A DNA stretch of 64,000 nucleotides from contig VWVY01000004.1 of the NCBI GenBank assembly GCA_009846685.1, forward strand, positions 282,908 through 346,907. Reading direction: 5' to 3'. A program made the position numbers and the translations under genes. The notes under the pieces are model-generated. The model had not been told where the DNA came from, ran no database searches, and saw only the letters and a program-made list of their open reading frames with translations. Source of the stretch: Rhizobiales bacterium SYSU XM002 (lineage in GTDB: Bacteria > Pseudomonadota > Alphaproteobacteria > Rhizobiales > Beijerinckiaceae). Positions 1 to 8,414 of this stretch are shown here, piece after piece; positions within the stretch are counted from its first letter, which is position 1, and every line of letters begins with the position of its first letter.

Positions 1-1483
1 GGATCCACCATGTCGCGTAGGTCGAAAACTTGTAGCCACGGCGGTATTCGAACTTATCGACCGCCTTCATCAACCCGATGTTGCCTTCCTGGATGAGATC
101 GAGGAACTGCAGGCCGCGGTTGGTGTATTTCTTGGCGATGGAGATCACGAGGCGCAGGTTGGCCTCGACCATCTCCTTCTTCGCCTGCCGGGCCTCGCGC
201 TCGCCCTTCTGCACGGTCAGCACGATCTTGCGGTATTCGCCGATCTCGAGGCCGGTTTCCGAAGCGAGCGCCTGAATCTCCCCGCGCATGTCCTTGATGC
301 GTTCAAGCTCGGCACCGACGAAATCCTTCCACCCCTTGGTGGTGAACTTCGAGACGCGCAGAATCCACTTCGGATCGAGTTCCGAGCCCTGATAGTGCTT
401 GAGGAACTCGGCGCGGTCGACGCCATAGCTCTCGCCAAGCCGGAGCAGGCGGCTTTCGAGGCCGATCAGGCGCTTGTTGATGTCATAAAGCTGCTCGACC
501 AACGCATCGATGCGGTTCTGGTTGAGCGAGAGCGACTTCACATCGGCGATGATGTCGTCCTTCAGCTTCTTGTATTTCCGCTCCTGCGCCGGCGACAACT
601 TGGTGGACTGGAGCTTGTTCTCGATGTCCTGATCCTGAAGCCGGCGGAGCTTCTTGTAGTTGTCGGCGATGTTGTTGAAGGTTTCGAGCACCTTCGGCTT
701 CAACTCGGTTTCCATCGCCGAGAGCGAGACGCCGCCGTCGAACTCATCGTCATCGCTATCAGGCTCCGGCGCGGCTTCACGCGGCTCACCATCCTCGTCC
801 TCGTCATCGCGACGAGCCTTGGGCGCCTCTTCTTCGTCGAGATCGGAGTCACCCGTCTCGACCTTGGGCGCGCCCTTGCCATCAGGGCCAGCATAGGTGG
901 CCTCGAGGTCGATGACATCGCGCAGGAGCGTCTTGCCCTCCTCCAGCTCGTCGCGCCAGATGATGATGGCCTGGAAAGTCAGCGGGCTTTCACAGAGCCC
1001 GGCAATCATCGCCTCGCGACCGGCCTCGATGCGCTTGGCGATGGCAATCTCACCCTCGCGCGAGAGAAGTTCCACCGACCCCATTTCGCGCAGATACATG
1101 CGCACGGGATCGTCGGTACGGTCGAGCGGCTCCGACGAGCGTTCGGATTTGACGACGGCCTTCGAGGTCGGCGCGGATTCCTCCGCGTCGTCGTCGGAAT
1201 CATCGCCCGCATCGGCGTTGTTCTCGCCTTCCTCGGCATCCTCGTTCTCGACGACGTTGATGCCCATCTCGTTGAAGAGAGCGTAGATGTCCTCGATCTG
1301 GTCCGAGTTGACCTCTTCCTGCGGCATGACCGCGTTGATCTCGTCGATCGTGACATAGCCGCGCTTCTTGGCGAGCTTGATCAGCCTTTTGACGGCGGCA
1401 TCGGAAACGTCGATCAGCGGCGCATCGGGCGCATCGGTCCCCTGATTCGCCGCTTCGTCTTTCTTGACCGGTTTCGTTGCCAT
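1..1483 (-). CDS. rpoD: RNA polymerase sigma factor RpoD (sigma-70), 3' end cut by the window
   Basis: This is the primary sigma factor that directs RNA polymerase to housekeeping promoters. About 494 residues are visible from an ATG at 1483. In order they show sigma 1.1, a very acidic linker (runs of D and E), region 1.2 ([21 protein letters not shown]), the long non-conserved region, and regions 2.1-2.4 ([28 protein letters not shown], then [10 protein letters not shown]). The frame is still open at base 1, so region 2.4 onward lies outside the window. This looks like a window edge and not a broken gene. It lies downstream of dnaG on the same strand, the usual alphaproteobacterial order. 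The identification is certain. Confidence 0.97.
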   Translation of the reverse strand, partial: MATKPVKKDEAANQGTDAPDAPLIDVSDAAVKRLIKLAKKRGYVTIDEINAVMPQEEVNSDQIEDIYALFNEMGINVVENEDAEEGENNADAGDDSDDDAEESAPTSKAVVKSERSSEPLDRTDDPVRMYLREMGSVELLSREGEIAIAKRIEAGREAMIAGLCESPLTFQAIIIWRDELEEGKTLLRDVIDLEATYAGPDGKGAPKVETGDSDLDEEEAPKARRDDEDEDGEPREAAPEPDSDDDEFDGGVSLSAMETELKPKVLETFNNIADNYKKLRRLQDQDIENKLQSTKLSPAQERKYKKLKDDIIADVKSLSLNQNRIDALVEQLYDINKRLIGLESRLLRLGESYGVDRAEFLKHYQGSELDPKWILRVSKFTTKGWKDFVGAELERIKDMRGEIQALASETGLEIGEYRKIVLTVQKGEREARQAKKEMVEANLRLVISIAKKYTNRGLQFLDLIQEGNIGLMKAVDKFEYRRGYKFSTYATWWI

Positions 1484-1568
1484 TCCGTCGTGTCCCGAGC
1501 CCTGAGGCGCATCCGCCTCGCTGCTGTGTCTTTGCCATATTCGCTATGCGAACCGGCTTAACGATCTA

Positions 1569-1577
1569 TTATCCACG
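1569..1577 (+). promoter_or_regulatory. Near-consensus DnaA box between dnaG and rpoD
   Basis: The sequence TTATCCACG matches the strict DnaA box TTATCCACA at 8 of 9 positions. It sits in the 185-bp gap between the dnaG stop and the rpoD start, where an rpoD promoter could also lie. A perfect box occurs upstream of dnaG at 3595-3603. A single degenerate nonamer can arise by chance, so the functional reading is inference. Confidence 0.25.
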
Positions 1578-1668
1578 ATGCGCTGCGCGCACCGGCTGGC
1601 TGTCCGAATGCGAAACAAGCCCCGATTGTCATTGCCACCCCGTGCAATGGCCGTGCCTGCCCCGCGCC

Positions 1669-3537
1669 TCACTCTTCCTCCAGCAATGCTTCGCGCCGCT
1701 GGAGAAGCGCCCGGAGGCGTTCAAACCTCTCCTCGCCTCCGTTGGCGGCAAAATCAAGAGAAAGTGAGTCGATTTCGGTATTTAGGAACGATTGTCGGCT
1801 GTGCAAGTGGGCAGCCTCACGCCATGCCGCCAGTGCATGCGCAAAATCTGCACCGGGCTGCGCCCATTTCTCGATGGTTGCCGCTTCGCCGACAAGCCGC
1901 AGATCTTCCGCATGGCCATGTTCGGCGAGCCGTTCGGAAAGCGGGCGCGCTTCCGTCAGATCGTCAGAGGCGCGCGCGGCGGCATCGAGAATCGCGGAAC
2001 GCAGGCGCCGTGCTGAACCATGCTCGAAGAGGAGTTCCGCAAAGGTTTCGGCCTCGGCCTCGACGATCCCCGGATGATGGACCGGAGCGAGCACCAGCGC
2101 CGCTTCGCGCGGCATGACCCGCACCGCCTTCTGCAGGAGCGCGCTACGCAGAAGCCCGGAACTCGGTTGCAGCGGCGGCACGAAGGCACCGGAGGGTCCG
2201 TTTCTCCGGCCACCTTCGGCACGCCCTCGCCCTTCTGCGCGCCCAGCCGGTTGTCCCCCGCGCCGTTGCGGCTGGAACAACTCGTTGACCCGCTCGCGCA
2301 TCGCCTGCCTGTAGTGGCGTTTGAGATCCTCGTCCGCGATCTGCGCCACCGCGCCGAACAGCCGCTTCTCGCAATCGGCGCGCTGCTCCGGCGTTTCGAG
2401 CGGCGCCCGCTGTGTCTCGCGCTCGAACAGCACCTCGACCAGCGGTCGCGGCTTGTCGAGCGCGGCACGCAAGGCCTCGGCACCTTGCGAGCGCAGCATG
2501 TCATCCGGGTCCTGCCCGCCCGGCAGGAAACAGAAGCGCAACGTCTTGCCCGCCGACAACCCCGGCAGCGCGACATCGATGGCGCGGTAGGCAGCGCGCA
2601 GCCCCGCCTTGTCGCCATCGAAACAAAGGATCGGCTCCGGCGCGATCCGCCAGATCAACGCCAGTTGCTCCTCGGTGAGCGCGGTGCCGAGCGGCGCGAC
2701 AGCGTTCTGAAGACCGGCCCGGTCGAGCGCGATGCAATCGACATAGCCCTCGACGACATGGAGCGTTCCGGCATCATGGGCTGGTTTGCGAGCGCGATTG
2801 AGATTGTAGAGGTTCGCGCCCTTGTGGAAGATCGGTGTCTCGGGGGAGTTGAGGTATTTCGCCTGCGCGTCCTTCTGGAGCGCGCGTCCGCCGAAAGCAA
2901 TGATCCGCCCCTTGGCATCATGGATCGGGAACATCACCCGGTCGCGGAACCGGTCATAGGCGACGGGATTGTCCTCGAGCTGGATGAGGAGCCCCGCCTC
3001 GACCATCACCTCGACCGGCACATCCTTGCCCGCGAGGTAATCGCGCAACCCGTGCCGGTCGTTCGGTGCGTAGCCGAGGCCGAAACGCTCGGCCACCGCC
3101 CCGACAAGCCCACGCGAGGAGAGATACTCCCGGGCCTCGCGCGCCTTGGGGCTCTTCAGTTCCTCGCGAAAATACTGCTGCGCCAGCGCCATCGCATCGT
3201 AGAGGCCGAGACGCTTCTTCTCGCGCACCTCGGCATCCGGCGTCGCAACGGGAAGGATCACGCCCGCCTCCGCCGCGAGCCGCTCGACCGCCTCGGTGAA
3301 GGAAAGGCCCTCGGCTTCCATCAGGAAGGTGAAGATGTCGCCGTTCCGGCCCGAGGAGAAATCGAACCACGCCTGCTTCTGGTCGTTGACGAAGAAGGAG
3401 GGCGTCCGCTCGGCGTTGAAGGGCGAAAGCCCCTTCCACTCGCGCCCCGCCTTCTGCAACTTCACGCGCCGCCCCACCACCGCAGAGGCCGGCAGGCGGG
3501 ATTTGATATCCTCAAGAATGGAGGGTGGGTAGCGCAT
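1669..3537 (-). CDS. dnaG: DNA primase DnaG
   Basis: DnaG makes the RNA primers for replication. The protein is 622 aa from the ATG at 3537 (MRYPPSILEDIKSRL). A TTG 12 codons upstream is open but the family normally begins at this MRYPPS-type motif. The N-terminal CHC2-type domain (about 25-95) keeps its fold signature (LSPFNAERTPSF...GDIFTFLM), but the Cys/His zinc ligands are replaced: CPFH reads SPFN, and CFGC reads DFSS. The central RNA polymerase domain follows (FGGRALQKDAQAKYLNSPET, then VVEGYVDCIAL, then ILCFDGDKAGLRAA with the TOPRIM acidic residues). The C-terminal region would bind the DnaB helicase. It is upstream of rpoD on the same strand. No good Shine-Dalgarno precedes the ATG. 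Confidence 0.95.
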   Translation of the reverse strand: MRYPPSILEDIKSRLPASAVVGRRVKLQKAGREWKGLSPFNAERTPSFFVNDQKQAWFDFSSGRNGDIFTFLMEAEGLSFTEAVERLAAEAGVILPVATPDAEVREKKRLGLYDAMALAQQYFREELKSPKAREAREYLSSRGLVGAVAERFGLGYAPNDRHGLRDYLAGKDVPVEVMVEAGLLIQLEDNPVAYDRFRDRVMFPIHDAKGRIIAFGGRALQKDAQAKYLNSPETPIFHKGANLYNLNRARKPAHDAGTLHVVEGYVDCIALDRAGLQNAVAPLGTALTEEQLALIWRIAPEPILCFDGDKAGLRAAYRAIDVALPGLSAGKTLRFCFLPGGQDPDDMLRSQGAEALRAALDKPRPLVEVLFERETQRAPLETPEQRADCEKRLFGAVAQIADEDLKRHYRQAMRERVNELFQPQRRGGQPAGRAEGRGRAEGGRRNGPSGAFVPPLQPSSGLLRSALLQKAVRVMPREAALVLAPVHHPGIVEAEAETFAELLFEHGSARRLRSAILDAAARASDDLTEARPLSERLAEHGHAEDLRLVGEAATIEKWAQPGADFAHALAAWREAAHLHSRQSFLNTEIDSLSLDFAANGGEERFERLRALLQRREALLEEE

Positions 3538-3594
3538 GAAAAAGGAAGATCGCCTGTCTTTGAGAGGCCGCAAGGCAGCACATCACAATCCCCA

Positions 3595-3603
3595 TTATCC
3601 ACA
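3595..3603 (+). promoter_or_regulatory. Perfect DnaA box upstream of dnaG
   Basis: TTATCCACA, the strict DnaA nonamer, lies about 60 bp upstream of the dnaG start. DnaA binding here could tie primase transcription to the initiation cycle. Only one perfect copy is present, so this is not an origin. The sequence match is direct, but the regulatory role is inference. Confidence 0.4.
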
Positions 3604-3611
3604 GGGTTGGC

Positions 3612-3639
3612 AAGATTGCATGGCAGTTCATGCAATCTT
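3612..3639. repeat. Perfect 11-bp-arm palindrome in the yqeY-dnaG gap
   Basis: The arms AAGATTGCATG and CATGCAATCTT are exact reverse complements separated by the six bases GCAGTT. The element sits between the stop of the yqeY-type gene (3692) and the dnaG start (3537), both on the minus strand, and 8 bp from the DnaA box. No T-tract follows on either strand, so an operator or RNA hairpin is more likely than an intrinsic terminator. Confidence 0.6.
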
Positions 3640-3691
3640 CACAATTATGCATATCGCACTGAAATAACCTGCATTTCCTGCGTAAGTAGTT

Positions 3692-4144
3692 TCAGGCCGA
3701 GAGTGCAGCCTTCACCAATCCGCTTGCCTTGCCGAAATCCATTTGCCCGGCGAATCGCTCCCTGAGATGGGCGATTACCTTACCCATGTCCTTCATGCCT
3801 GCGGCACCGGTCTCGGCAATCGCGGCGGCGATGGCGGCCTTGGTCTCGGCCTCGTCGAGCTGTTTGGGCAGGAAGGACTGGATGACGGCGATCTCGCCCT
3901 CCTCGTTGGCGGCGAGTTCGGGGCGACTGTTCTCGCGGTAGATCGTCGCGGATTCCTGCCGCTGCTTGATCATCTTCTGGAGGAGCGCAAGAATTTCGTC
4001 GTTGGTCGCGGCTTCCTTGCCGGCGCCGCGCGCCTCGATATCCTTGTCCTTGATCGCGGCCTGGATCAGGCGAATGGCGCCAAGACGCGGCTTGTCGCCG
4101 GCCTTCATCGCTTCCTTCAGCGCCGTGGTGAATTGCTCGCGCAT
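3692..4144 (-). CDS. GatB/YqeY domain protein
   Basis: This is a 150-aa protein of the GatB/YqeY family, all helical and related to the C-terminal tRNA-binding region of amidotransferase subunit GatB. The family hallmarks are visible: MREQFTTALKEAMKAGDK...LGAIRLIQAAIKDKDIEARG at the start, EILALLQKMIKQRQES in the middle, and FLPKQLDEAE followed by GMKDMGKVIAHL and GLVKAALS at the end. The ATG at 4144 is chosen because the extra upstream codons (to 4228) are Arg-rich and not family-like. It precedes dnaG on the same strand and is divergent from carA. The exact biochemical role of stand-alone YqeY proteins is not established. Confidence 0.9.
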   Translation of the reverse strand: MREQFTTALKEAMKAGDKPRLGAIRLIQAAIKDKDIEARGAGKEAATNDEILALLQKMIKQRQESATIYRENSRPELAANEEGEIAVIQSFLPKQLDEAETKAAIAAAIAETGAAGMKDMGKVIAHLRERFAGQMDFGKASGLVKAALSA

Positions 4145-4192
4145 CTCTCTTCTCCTCGCCCGGATTCGCAGGCTCGCGCCCGAAAACGGGAA

Positions 4193-4221
4193 TTGACGTT
4201 GTCGCCGCCGTTCCTTATCGA
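4193..4221 (+). promoter_or_regulatory. Predicted sigma-70 promoter of carA
   Basis: TTGACG at 4193-4198 and TATCGA at 4216-4221 are separated by exactly 17 bp. They lie about 80 bp upstream of the carA ATG in the divergent yqeY-carA gap. The -35 is near consensus, and the -10 is TATCGA where the consensus is TATAAT. The prediction rests on motif and spacing only. Confidence 0.5.
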
Positions 4222-4300
4222 ACGGCAAATGCCGTCGCGCGGGCCGCTGAATTTCGCGGATCCGCCCTCATCATACGAGCACCTGCCGAGAGCCCCTGCC

Positions 4301-5512
4301 ATGACAATGCCGGATCTGCAATCCGAAAACAGCACGCTGACGCCTGCCCCCTGGACGGAAACGCGCCCGACAGCACTTCTCGTGCTCGCCGACGGCACCA
4401 TGATCGAGGGGCGCGGCATCGGCGCCATGGGCGAGGGACGCGGCGAGATCTGCTTCAACACCGCGATGACGGGCTATCAGGAAATCCTGACCGACCCTTC
4501 CTACTCGGGCCAGATCATCACCTTCACCTTCCCGCACATCGGCAACGTGGGCGTGAACGAGGAAGACATCGAGACGGTCAACATGGCCCGCACCGCCGCG
4601 ACCGGCATCGTTTTGGCTACCGATATTTCCGAGCCCTCGAATTACCGCGCACTCCAGCATTTCGATGCCTGGCTGAAGAAGCGCAACATCGTGGGCATCG
4701 CCGGCGTGGATACGCGCGCGCTGACGGCGCTGATCCGCGACAAAGGCATGCAGAACGCGATCGTTGCGCATGACCCGGAAGGATTCTTCGACCGTAACGC
4801 GCTCAAGAAGGCAGCGAAAGAACTGCCGTCAATGGCCGGGCTCGATCTCGTGCCGGGTGTCACCGGCGCCCAGCGTTACGACTGGGACGAGACGATCTGG
4901 CAGTGGAACAAGGGCTACGGCAAGCAGCAAACACCGGAATTCCATGTCGTCGCCCTCGATTACGGTGTGAAACGTAACATCCTGCGCCTGCTCGCCGACC
5001 GCGGTTGCAAGGTGACCGTGCTGCCGCCGACTGCGCCGGCCGCGGATATTCTCGCGCTCAAGCCCGACGGCGTCTTTCTCGCCAATGGTCCGGGTGACCC
5101 GGCCGCGACCGGACAATACGCCGTGCCGACCATCAAGGCCGTGCTCGACGCGAAAATCCCGACTTTCGGCATCTGCCTCGGCCATCAGATGCTGGCGCTC
5201 GCCATCGGCGCCTCGACGATGAAAATGGCACAGGGCCATCACGGCGCAAACCACCCGGTGAAGGAACATGCGACCGGCAAGGTCGAGATCGTCTCGATGA
5301 ACCACGGCTTCGCGGTCGATCCCAAGACACTGCCGAAAAACGCCGAGGAGACGCATGTCTCGCTGTTCGACGGTTCGAACTGTGGTATCCGCCTCACCGA
5401 TCGCCCCGCTTTCTCGGTGCAGCAGCACCCCGAGGCCTCGCCGGGCCCGCAGGACAGCCACTACCTCTTCGACCGTTTCATCGAGATGATGCGTAAGGCC
5501 AAGGGAGCCTGA
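4301..5512 (+). CDS. carA: Carbamoyl-phosphate synthase small subunit CarA
   Basis: CarA is the glutaminase subunit. It releases ammonia from glutamine for CarB, feeding arginine and pyrimidine synthesis. The 403-aa protein starts MTMPDLQSEN at the ATG at 4301. The open frame continues far upstream but without family similarity. The N-terminal CPSase_sm_chain domain (LVLADGTMIEGRGIG, FNTAMTGYQEILTDPSYSGQI) is followed by a class I glutamine amidotransferase domain. The nucleophile is C292 in FGICLGHQMLALA, and the His/Glu pair is in QQHPEASPGPQDSHYLF. carB is about 4.8 kb away on the same strand. Confidence 0.97.
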   Translation: MTMPDLQSENSTLTPAPWTETRPTALLVLADGTMIEGRGIGAMGEGRGEICFNTAMTGYQEILTDPSYSGQIITFTFPHIGNVGVNEEDIETVNMARTAATGIVLATDISEPSNYRALQHFDAWLKKRNIVGIAGVDTRALTALIRDKGMQNAIVAHDPEGFFDRNALKKAAKELPSMAGLDLVPGVTGAQRYDWDETIWQWNKGYGKQQTPEFHVVALDYGVKRNILRLLADRGCKVTVLPPTAPAADILALKPDGVFLANGPGDPAATGQYAVPTIKAVLDAKIPTFGICLGHQMLALAIGASTMKMAQGHHGANHPVKEHATGKVEIVSMNHGFAVDPKTLPKNAEETHVSLFDGSNCGIRLTDRPAFSVQQHPEASPGPQDSHYLFDRFIEMMRKAKGA

Positions 5513-5616
5513 TCCGGTCCAAGAGTGCCTGAGCCGGCCCGACCGGTGCCTGCGCGACGTCAAAGACGAAAGGCGCCGAATCGGCCATCCTGCAGGCTGT
5601 TCTTGCGGGAGGTTCC

Positions 5617-5931
5617 ATGCGTGCCCTAGCTATTTCGATCCTGATTGTCGCCAGTTGCCTGTCGTCGGCGGAAGCGGCGAGCGCGAAGCGCGGCCTCGTG
5701 CTGGCGAAGGAACGTTGTTCGGCCTGCCACGCCGTCACCGGGCATGGCGCCAGCCCCGATATCAAGGCCCCGACCTTCCGCCGCATCGCCGGGCAATGGC
5801 CGGTCGAGCAATTGCAGGAGGCATTGGCGGAAGGCATCGTCACCGGTCACCCCGGAATGCCGGAGTTCACATTCTCTCCCCGCGAGATCGACGATTTTCT
5901 CGCCCACCTCCGCCGCCTTCGCGGCCGGTGA
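5617..5931 (+). CDS. Small exported class I c-type cytochrome
   Basis: This 104-aa protein has an N-terminal signal peptide (hydrophobic residues 3-20, Ala-rich cleavage region). One heme c site is present, CSACH at residues 34-38, with H38 as the proximal ligand. The likely distal ligand is M81 in HPGMPEF. The size fits a mono-heme periplasmic cytochrome c domain. It lies alone between carA and a methyltransferase gene, so its electron partner is unknown. Confidence 0.88.
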   Translation: MRALAISILIVASCLSSAEAASAKRGLVLAKERCSACHAVTGHGASPDIKAPTFRRIAGQWPVEQLQEALAEGIVTGHPGMPEFTFSPREIDDFLAHLRRLRGR

Positions 5932-5982
5932 GCGGCGCCTCTTTCCGAACTCCATATTTTGCATTCGAATCTTCTCACCCGA

Positions 5983-6030
5983 CGCATTTTCTTCGATCAA
6001 TCGGTATCCACTTGATCGAAAAATGCTCTA
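5983..6030. repeat. REP-like palindrome, copy 1 (GTGGATACCG core)
   Basis: Read on the minus strand this is GAGCATTTTTCGATCAA, then GTGGATACCG, then ATTGATCGAAGAAAATGCG. The inner arms TTCGATCAA and TTGATCGAA are perfect complements, and the outer GCATTTT arms pair with a small bulge. From memory, elements with this core between long palindromic arms are common in intergenic regions of Hyphomicrobiales. A degenerate second copy lies at 6771-6820, on the far side of the methyltransferase gene. Confidence 0.6.
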
Positions 6031-6069
6031 GAACCAGACCCGTTCGCGAAACCGGGGCCGGGTGAAGCC

Positions 6070-6771
6070 ATGAAAAGCTGGATCGAATACTGGAATTCCG
6101 ACCACCCGATCTACGTCAACGATCGCCACCTCACCCTGCATTATCGTGGCATCGCGCAGGGCATCGCCGATCTCGTGCCGGGCGAGGACGCGCATGTTCT
6201 TGATTTCGGCTGCGGAGAAGCGCTTTCCGCCGATCTTATCGCGCGCAAATGCCGCCGCCTGCTGCTGGTCGATTCCGCGCCGACCATCCGCGAGAAGCTG
6301 AAAGCCCGGTTCGGTGACAACCGGGCGATCCATGTTCTTGCACCGGAGGAGGCAAAGGCGCTCGCTGCCGGCAGCCTCGATCTCGTGGTGGTCCACTCAG
6401 TCGCACAATACCTCAAGAAGCCGGATTTTGCCGCGCTGGTTGCCGAACTCGCCGGCAAACTCAAACCCGGCGGGAGCCTGATCGTCGGCGATATCCTGCC
6501 GGAAGGGCTCTCGGCGATGACGGATGCCCTCGCGCTGCTGCGCTTCGGCTTCGACGGCGGATTTCTCGTTCCCGCCTTTGTCGGTCTCGTGAAGACGGCG
6601 CTGTCCGATTACCGGAAAATCCGTGCCGAACTCGGGCTCACGCACTATGAGGAAACGGAAATGCTCGCCCTCCTCGAAAAGGCAGGGCTCACCGCGCGCC
6701 GCCTTGAAAAGAACCTCGGCCACAATCAGGCACGCATGGCGTTCGGCGCGGTGAAATTCGCGGCGGAATAG
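6070..6771 (+). CDS. Class I SAM-dependent methyltransferase
   Basis: This 233-aa protein has a Rossmann methyltransferase fold. Motif I is VLDFGCGEALSADL (about 45-58), the acidic ribose-binding residue is in LLLVDSAP, motif II is LDLVVVHSVAQYL, and post-motif is LKPGGSLIVGDILPEG. The C-terminal half (LLRFGFDGGFLVPAFVGLVKTALSDYRKIRAELGL) looks like a substrate-binding cap. The substrate cannot be told from sequence. The gene stands alone between two REP-like palindromes, and its TAG stop forms the first bases of the second one. Confidence 0.85.
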   Translation: MKSWIEYWNSDHPIYVNDRHLTLHYRGIAQGIADLVPGEDAHVLDFGCGEALSADLIARKCRRLLLVDSAPTIREKLKARFGDNRAIHVLAPEEAKALAAGSLDLVVVHSVAQYLKKPDFAALVAELAGKLKPGGSLIVGDILPEGLSAMTDALALLRFGFDGGFLVPAFVGLVKTALSDYRKIRAELGLTHYEETEMLALLEKAGLTARRLEKNLGHNQARMAFGAVKFAAE

Positions 6772-6820
6772 AGCATTCTCTGATCAAGTAGCGGCCAGCT
6801 GATCACCAGAAAATGCGTCA
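6771..6820. repeat. REP-like palindrome, copy 2 (degenerate)
   Basis: GAGCATTCTCTGATCAAGT, then a diverged centre, then CTGATCACCAGAAAATGCG. The outer GCATT/AATGC and inner TGATCA arms are shared with copy 1 at 5983-6030, while the central GTGGATACCG has drifted to GTAGCGGCCA. It lies between the converging methyltransferase and GtrA-family genes and could also act as a terminator stem. Confidence 0.45.
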
Positions 6821-6831
6821 CGATAAATAAA

Positions 6832-7260
6832 TCAGCTCCGGTCGCGGAAGCTCCAGTATTTGTGGGCGCCAAAGCTCCAGACGAGCACGATGCCGGTCGT
6901 CAGCACCTGCGACAGGAAATAATGCCAGCCAAGCCAACGCGTGAAGAAGGCCATCAGCAGCCAGGTCATGCCGAAGCCGATGCCGGCGACGACCGCGAAG
7001 CGCCATCCCGCTTCGAGGTGTCCGCGCTCGGCATCGTAGGTGTAGATGCGGTTGAGCACGTAGGAGACGATGCCGCCCGCGACATAGCCCGCCAGCGTTG
7101 CCGAGACGGGATCGTAGAAGAAGATTTCGACCAGTCCGACCAGCAGTCCGTAATGCACGATTGCTGCGACGACGCCGACGCCGAAAAACGCGATGAACTG
7201 CCGCGCGACATGCTTGAGGCGCGCAGCAAGCCCTTCCGGGGGAAGCGCTTTGTCATTCAT
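6832..7260 (-). CDS. GtrA family membrane protein
   Basis: The 142-aa protein has four hydrophobic segments typical of GtrA/DPMS1-like proteins (FIAFFGVGVVAAIVHYGLLV, AGYVAGGIVSYVLNRIYTY, FAVVAGIGFGMTWLLMAFF, VLTTGIVLVWSFGAHKYWSF). The family hallmarks G(Y/F)...SYxxNRxxTY and a C-terminal KYWSF are present. Such proteins are thought to move polyprenyl-linked sugars across the inner membrane. The ATG at 7260 overlaps the stop of the M48 peptidase gene (ATGA), so it is the last gene of that operon. The sugar substrate is unknown. Confidence 0.85.
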   Translation of the reverse strand: MNDKALPPEGLAARLKHVARQFIAFFGVGVVAAIVHYGLLVGLVEIFFYDPVSATLAGYVAGGIVSYVLNRIYTYDAERGHLEAGWRFAVVAGIGFGMTWLLMAFFTRWLGWHYFLSQVLTTGIVLVWSFGAHKYWSFRDRS

Positions 7261-8318
7261 GACGACGGCCCGCGCGCCCAGGGTCCGCGCTTCTCGACGA
7301 TCTCCGGCAGGGAATTGCGCTGCTCGATCCCCGGCGGGCCGACGCGCTGCGCTTCTTCTGGGACCAGCCCTCCCGCGTATTGCTGAAGCGCATTGAGCCT
7401 TTTGGCGATCGAAGGGTGCGTCGAGAAAATGTCGCCCCAGTCGTCCGGGTCGTTCTCGATGCACATATCCATGATGCCGGAAGGCACGCCATCAATGTCC
7501 GCACGACCGGATATCTTGAGCAGTGCCGAGATCAGCGCGTCGGGGTTCTTGGTCAATTCGACGGCGCCCGCATCCGCGAGATATTCGCGGCTACGCGAAA
7601 GTGCGAAACGGATCAGGACCGCGAAAAGCCAGGCCAGCAGCAAGATAACGATACCGATAATGATCGCGCCGCCGCCACTGTTGCGGTTGTCCCCGTTGCT
7701 CGACGAACCGGAACCGAACCGCCAGCGTCCCCGCACCATCATCTCGCCGAAGAATGAGATCACGCCGACAATCAGCACGGCGAAGATCATCAGCTTCACG
7801 TCGCCATTGCGGATATGGGTCAACTCATGGGCGATGACGCCCTCGAGTTCATCCTTGTCGAGCGCTTCGAGCAGGCCGGTCGTAACCGTCACGGTGTACT
7901 GGCTCGCGTTGACGCCGCTCGCAAAGGCGTTGAGCGCCGGCGTTTCAAGCACCTGGATACGCGGCACGGTCATGCCGCGGGAAATGCAGAGATTTTCGGT
8001 GATGCGGTAGAGTTCGGGGTGGCTCTCGCGCGTCACATCCTGCGCACCGGTCGCCCAGGAGATCATCGCGGTGTTGGAAACGTAACCGATGCCGACCCAG
8101 AGCGCCGTCGCCCCGAAGGCGAACGGTAGGTAGCCCCAGAAAATTTTCGCCGCGTAACTCATGATGCCGGAAACCGGGCCGGAATATTTCATCCCGACGC
8201 CTACCAGCGTCACGCCATAGGTGACCATGGCAACGAGAAAGAACAGCGCCGCAACGAGAAAAATCGAGCGGACGCGGTTGTTGCGGATATGGGTGTAGAG
8301 GCCGAAGGCTCCGCCCAC
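7257..8318 (-). CDS. M48 family membrane metalloprotease (HtpX-like)
   Basis: This 353-aa zinc metalloprotease has four predicted membrane segments: two before the catalytic site, and two around IFAVLIVGVISFFGEM and GGAIIIGIVILLLAWLFAVLI. The catalytic motif is HELTH at about 164-168 of the chosen protein, and the third-ligand region is SREYLADAGAVELT. The GTG at 8318 is preferred over a TTG 27 bases upstream because GGGAG lies 7 bases before it. It follows lemA on the same strand; LemA-M48 pairs are common. A role in membrane protein quality control is inferred from the family. Confidence 0.88.
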   Translation of the reverse strand: MGGAFGLYTHIRNNRVRSIFLVAALFFLVAMVTYGVTLVGVGMKYSGPVSGIMSYAAKIFWGYLPFAFGATALWVGIGYVSNTAMISWATGAQDVTRESHPELYRITENLCISRGMTVPRIQVLETPALNAFASGVNASQYTVTVTTGLLEALDKDELEGVIAHELTHIRNGDVKLMIFAVLIVGVISFFGEMMVRGRWRFGSGSSSNGDNRNSGGGAIIIGIVILLLAWLFAVLIRFALSRSREYLADAGAVELTKNPDALISALLKISGRADIDGVPSGIMDMCIENDPDDWGDIFSTHPSIAKRLNALQQYAGGLVPEEAQRVGPPGIEQRNSLPEIVEKRGPWARGPSS

Positions 8319-8384
8319 GAAAACTCTCCCGTTGCGAAAGCACAAGGCGAGCCGGCCGCCCGCCCGGGCTTATGCGAGGATGCG

Positions 8385-8400
8385 GCCGCCGGGCGGCGGC
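8385..8400. repeat. GC-rich hairpin between lemA and the M48 protease gene
   Basis: GCCGCC, GGGC, GGCGGC forms a perfect 6-bp stem in the 96-bp intercistronic gap, and neighbouring CG-rich arms could extend it. It has no T-tract, so it is more likely an mRNA processing or stability element than a terminator. The structure is predicted by eye only. Confidence 0.35.
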
Positions 8401-8414
8401 CCGCGAAAGAAAGC

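Noticed and set aside
395..1561. A 388-codon plus-strand open frame
   Set aside because: It lies antisense to rpoD, whose protein is unmistakable. The long frame is a by-product of GC-rich third positions.
3595..3603. A replication origin near dnaG
   Set aside because: Only one perfect DnaA box is present, with no cluster, no A+T-rich unwinding stretch and no origin-type neighbours such as dnaA or hemE.
2020..3765. A 581-codon plus-strand open frame
   Set aside because: It is fully antisense to dnaG, with repetitive Arg/Leu/Asp composition and no known domain.
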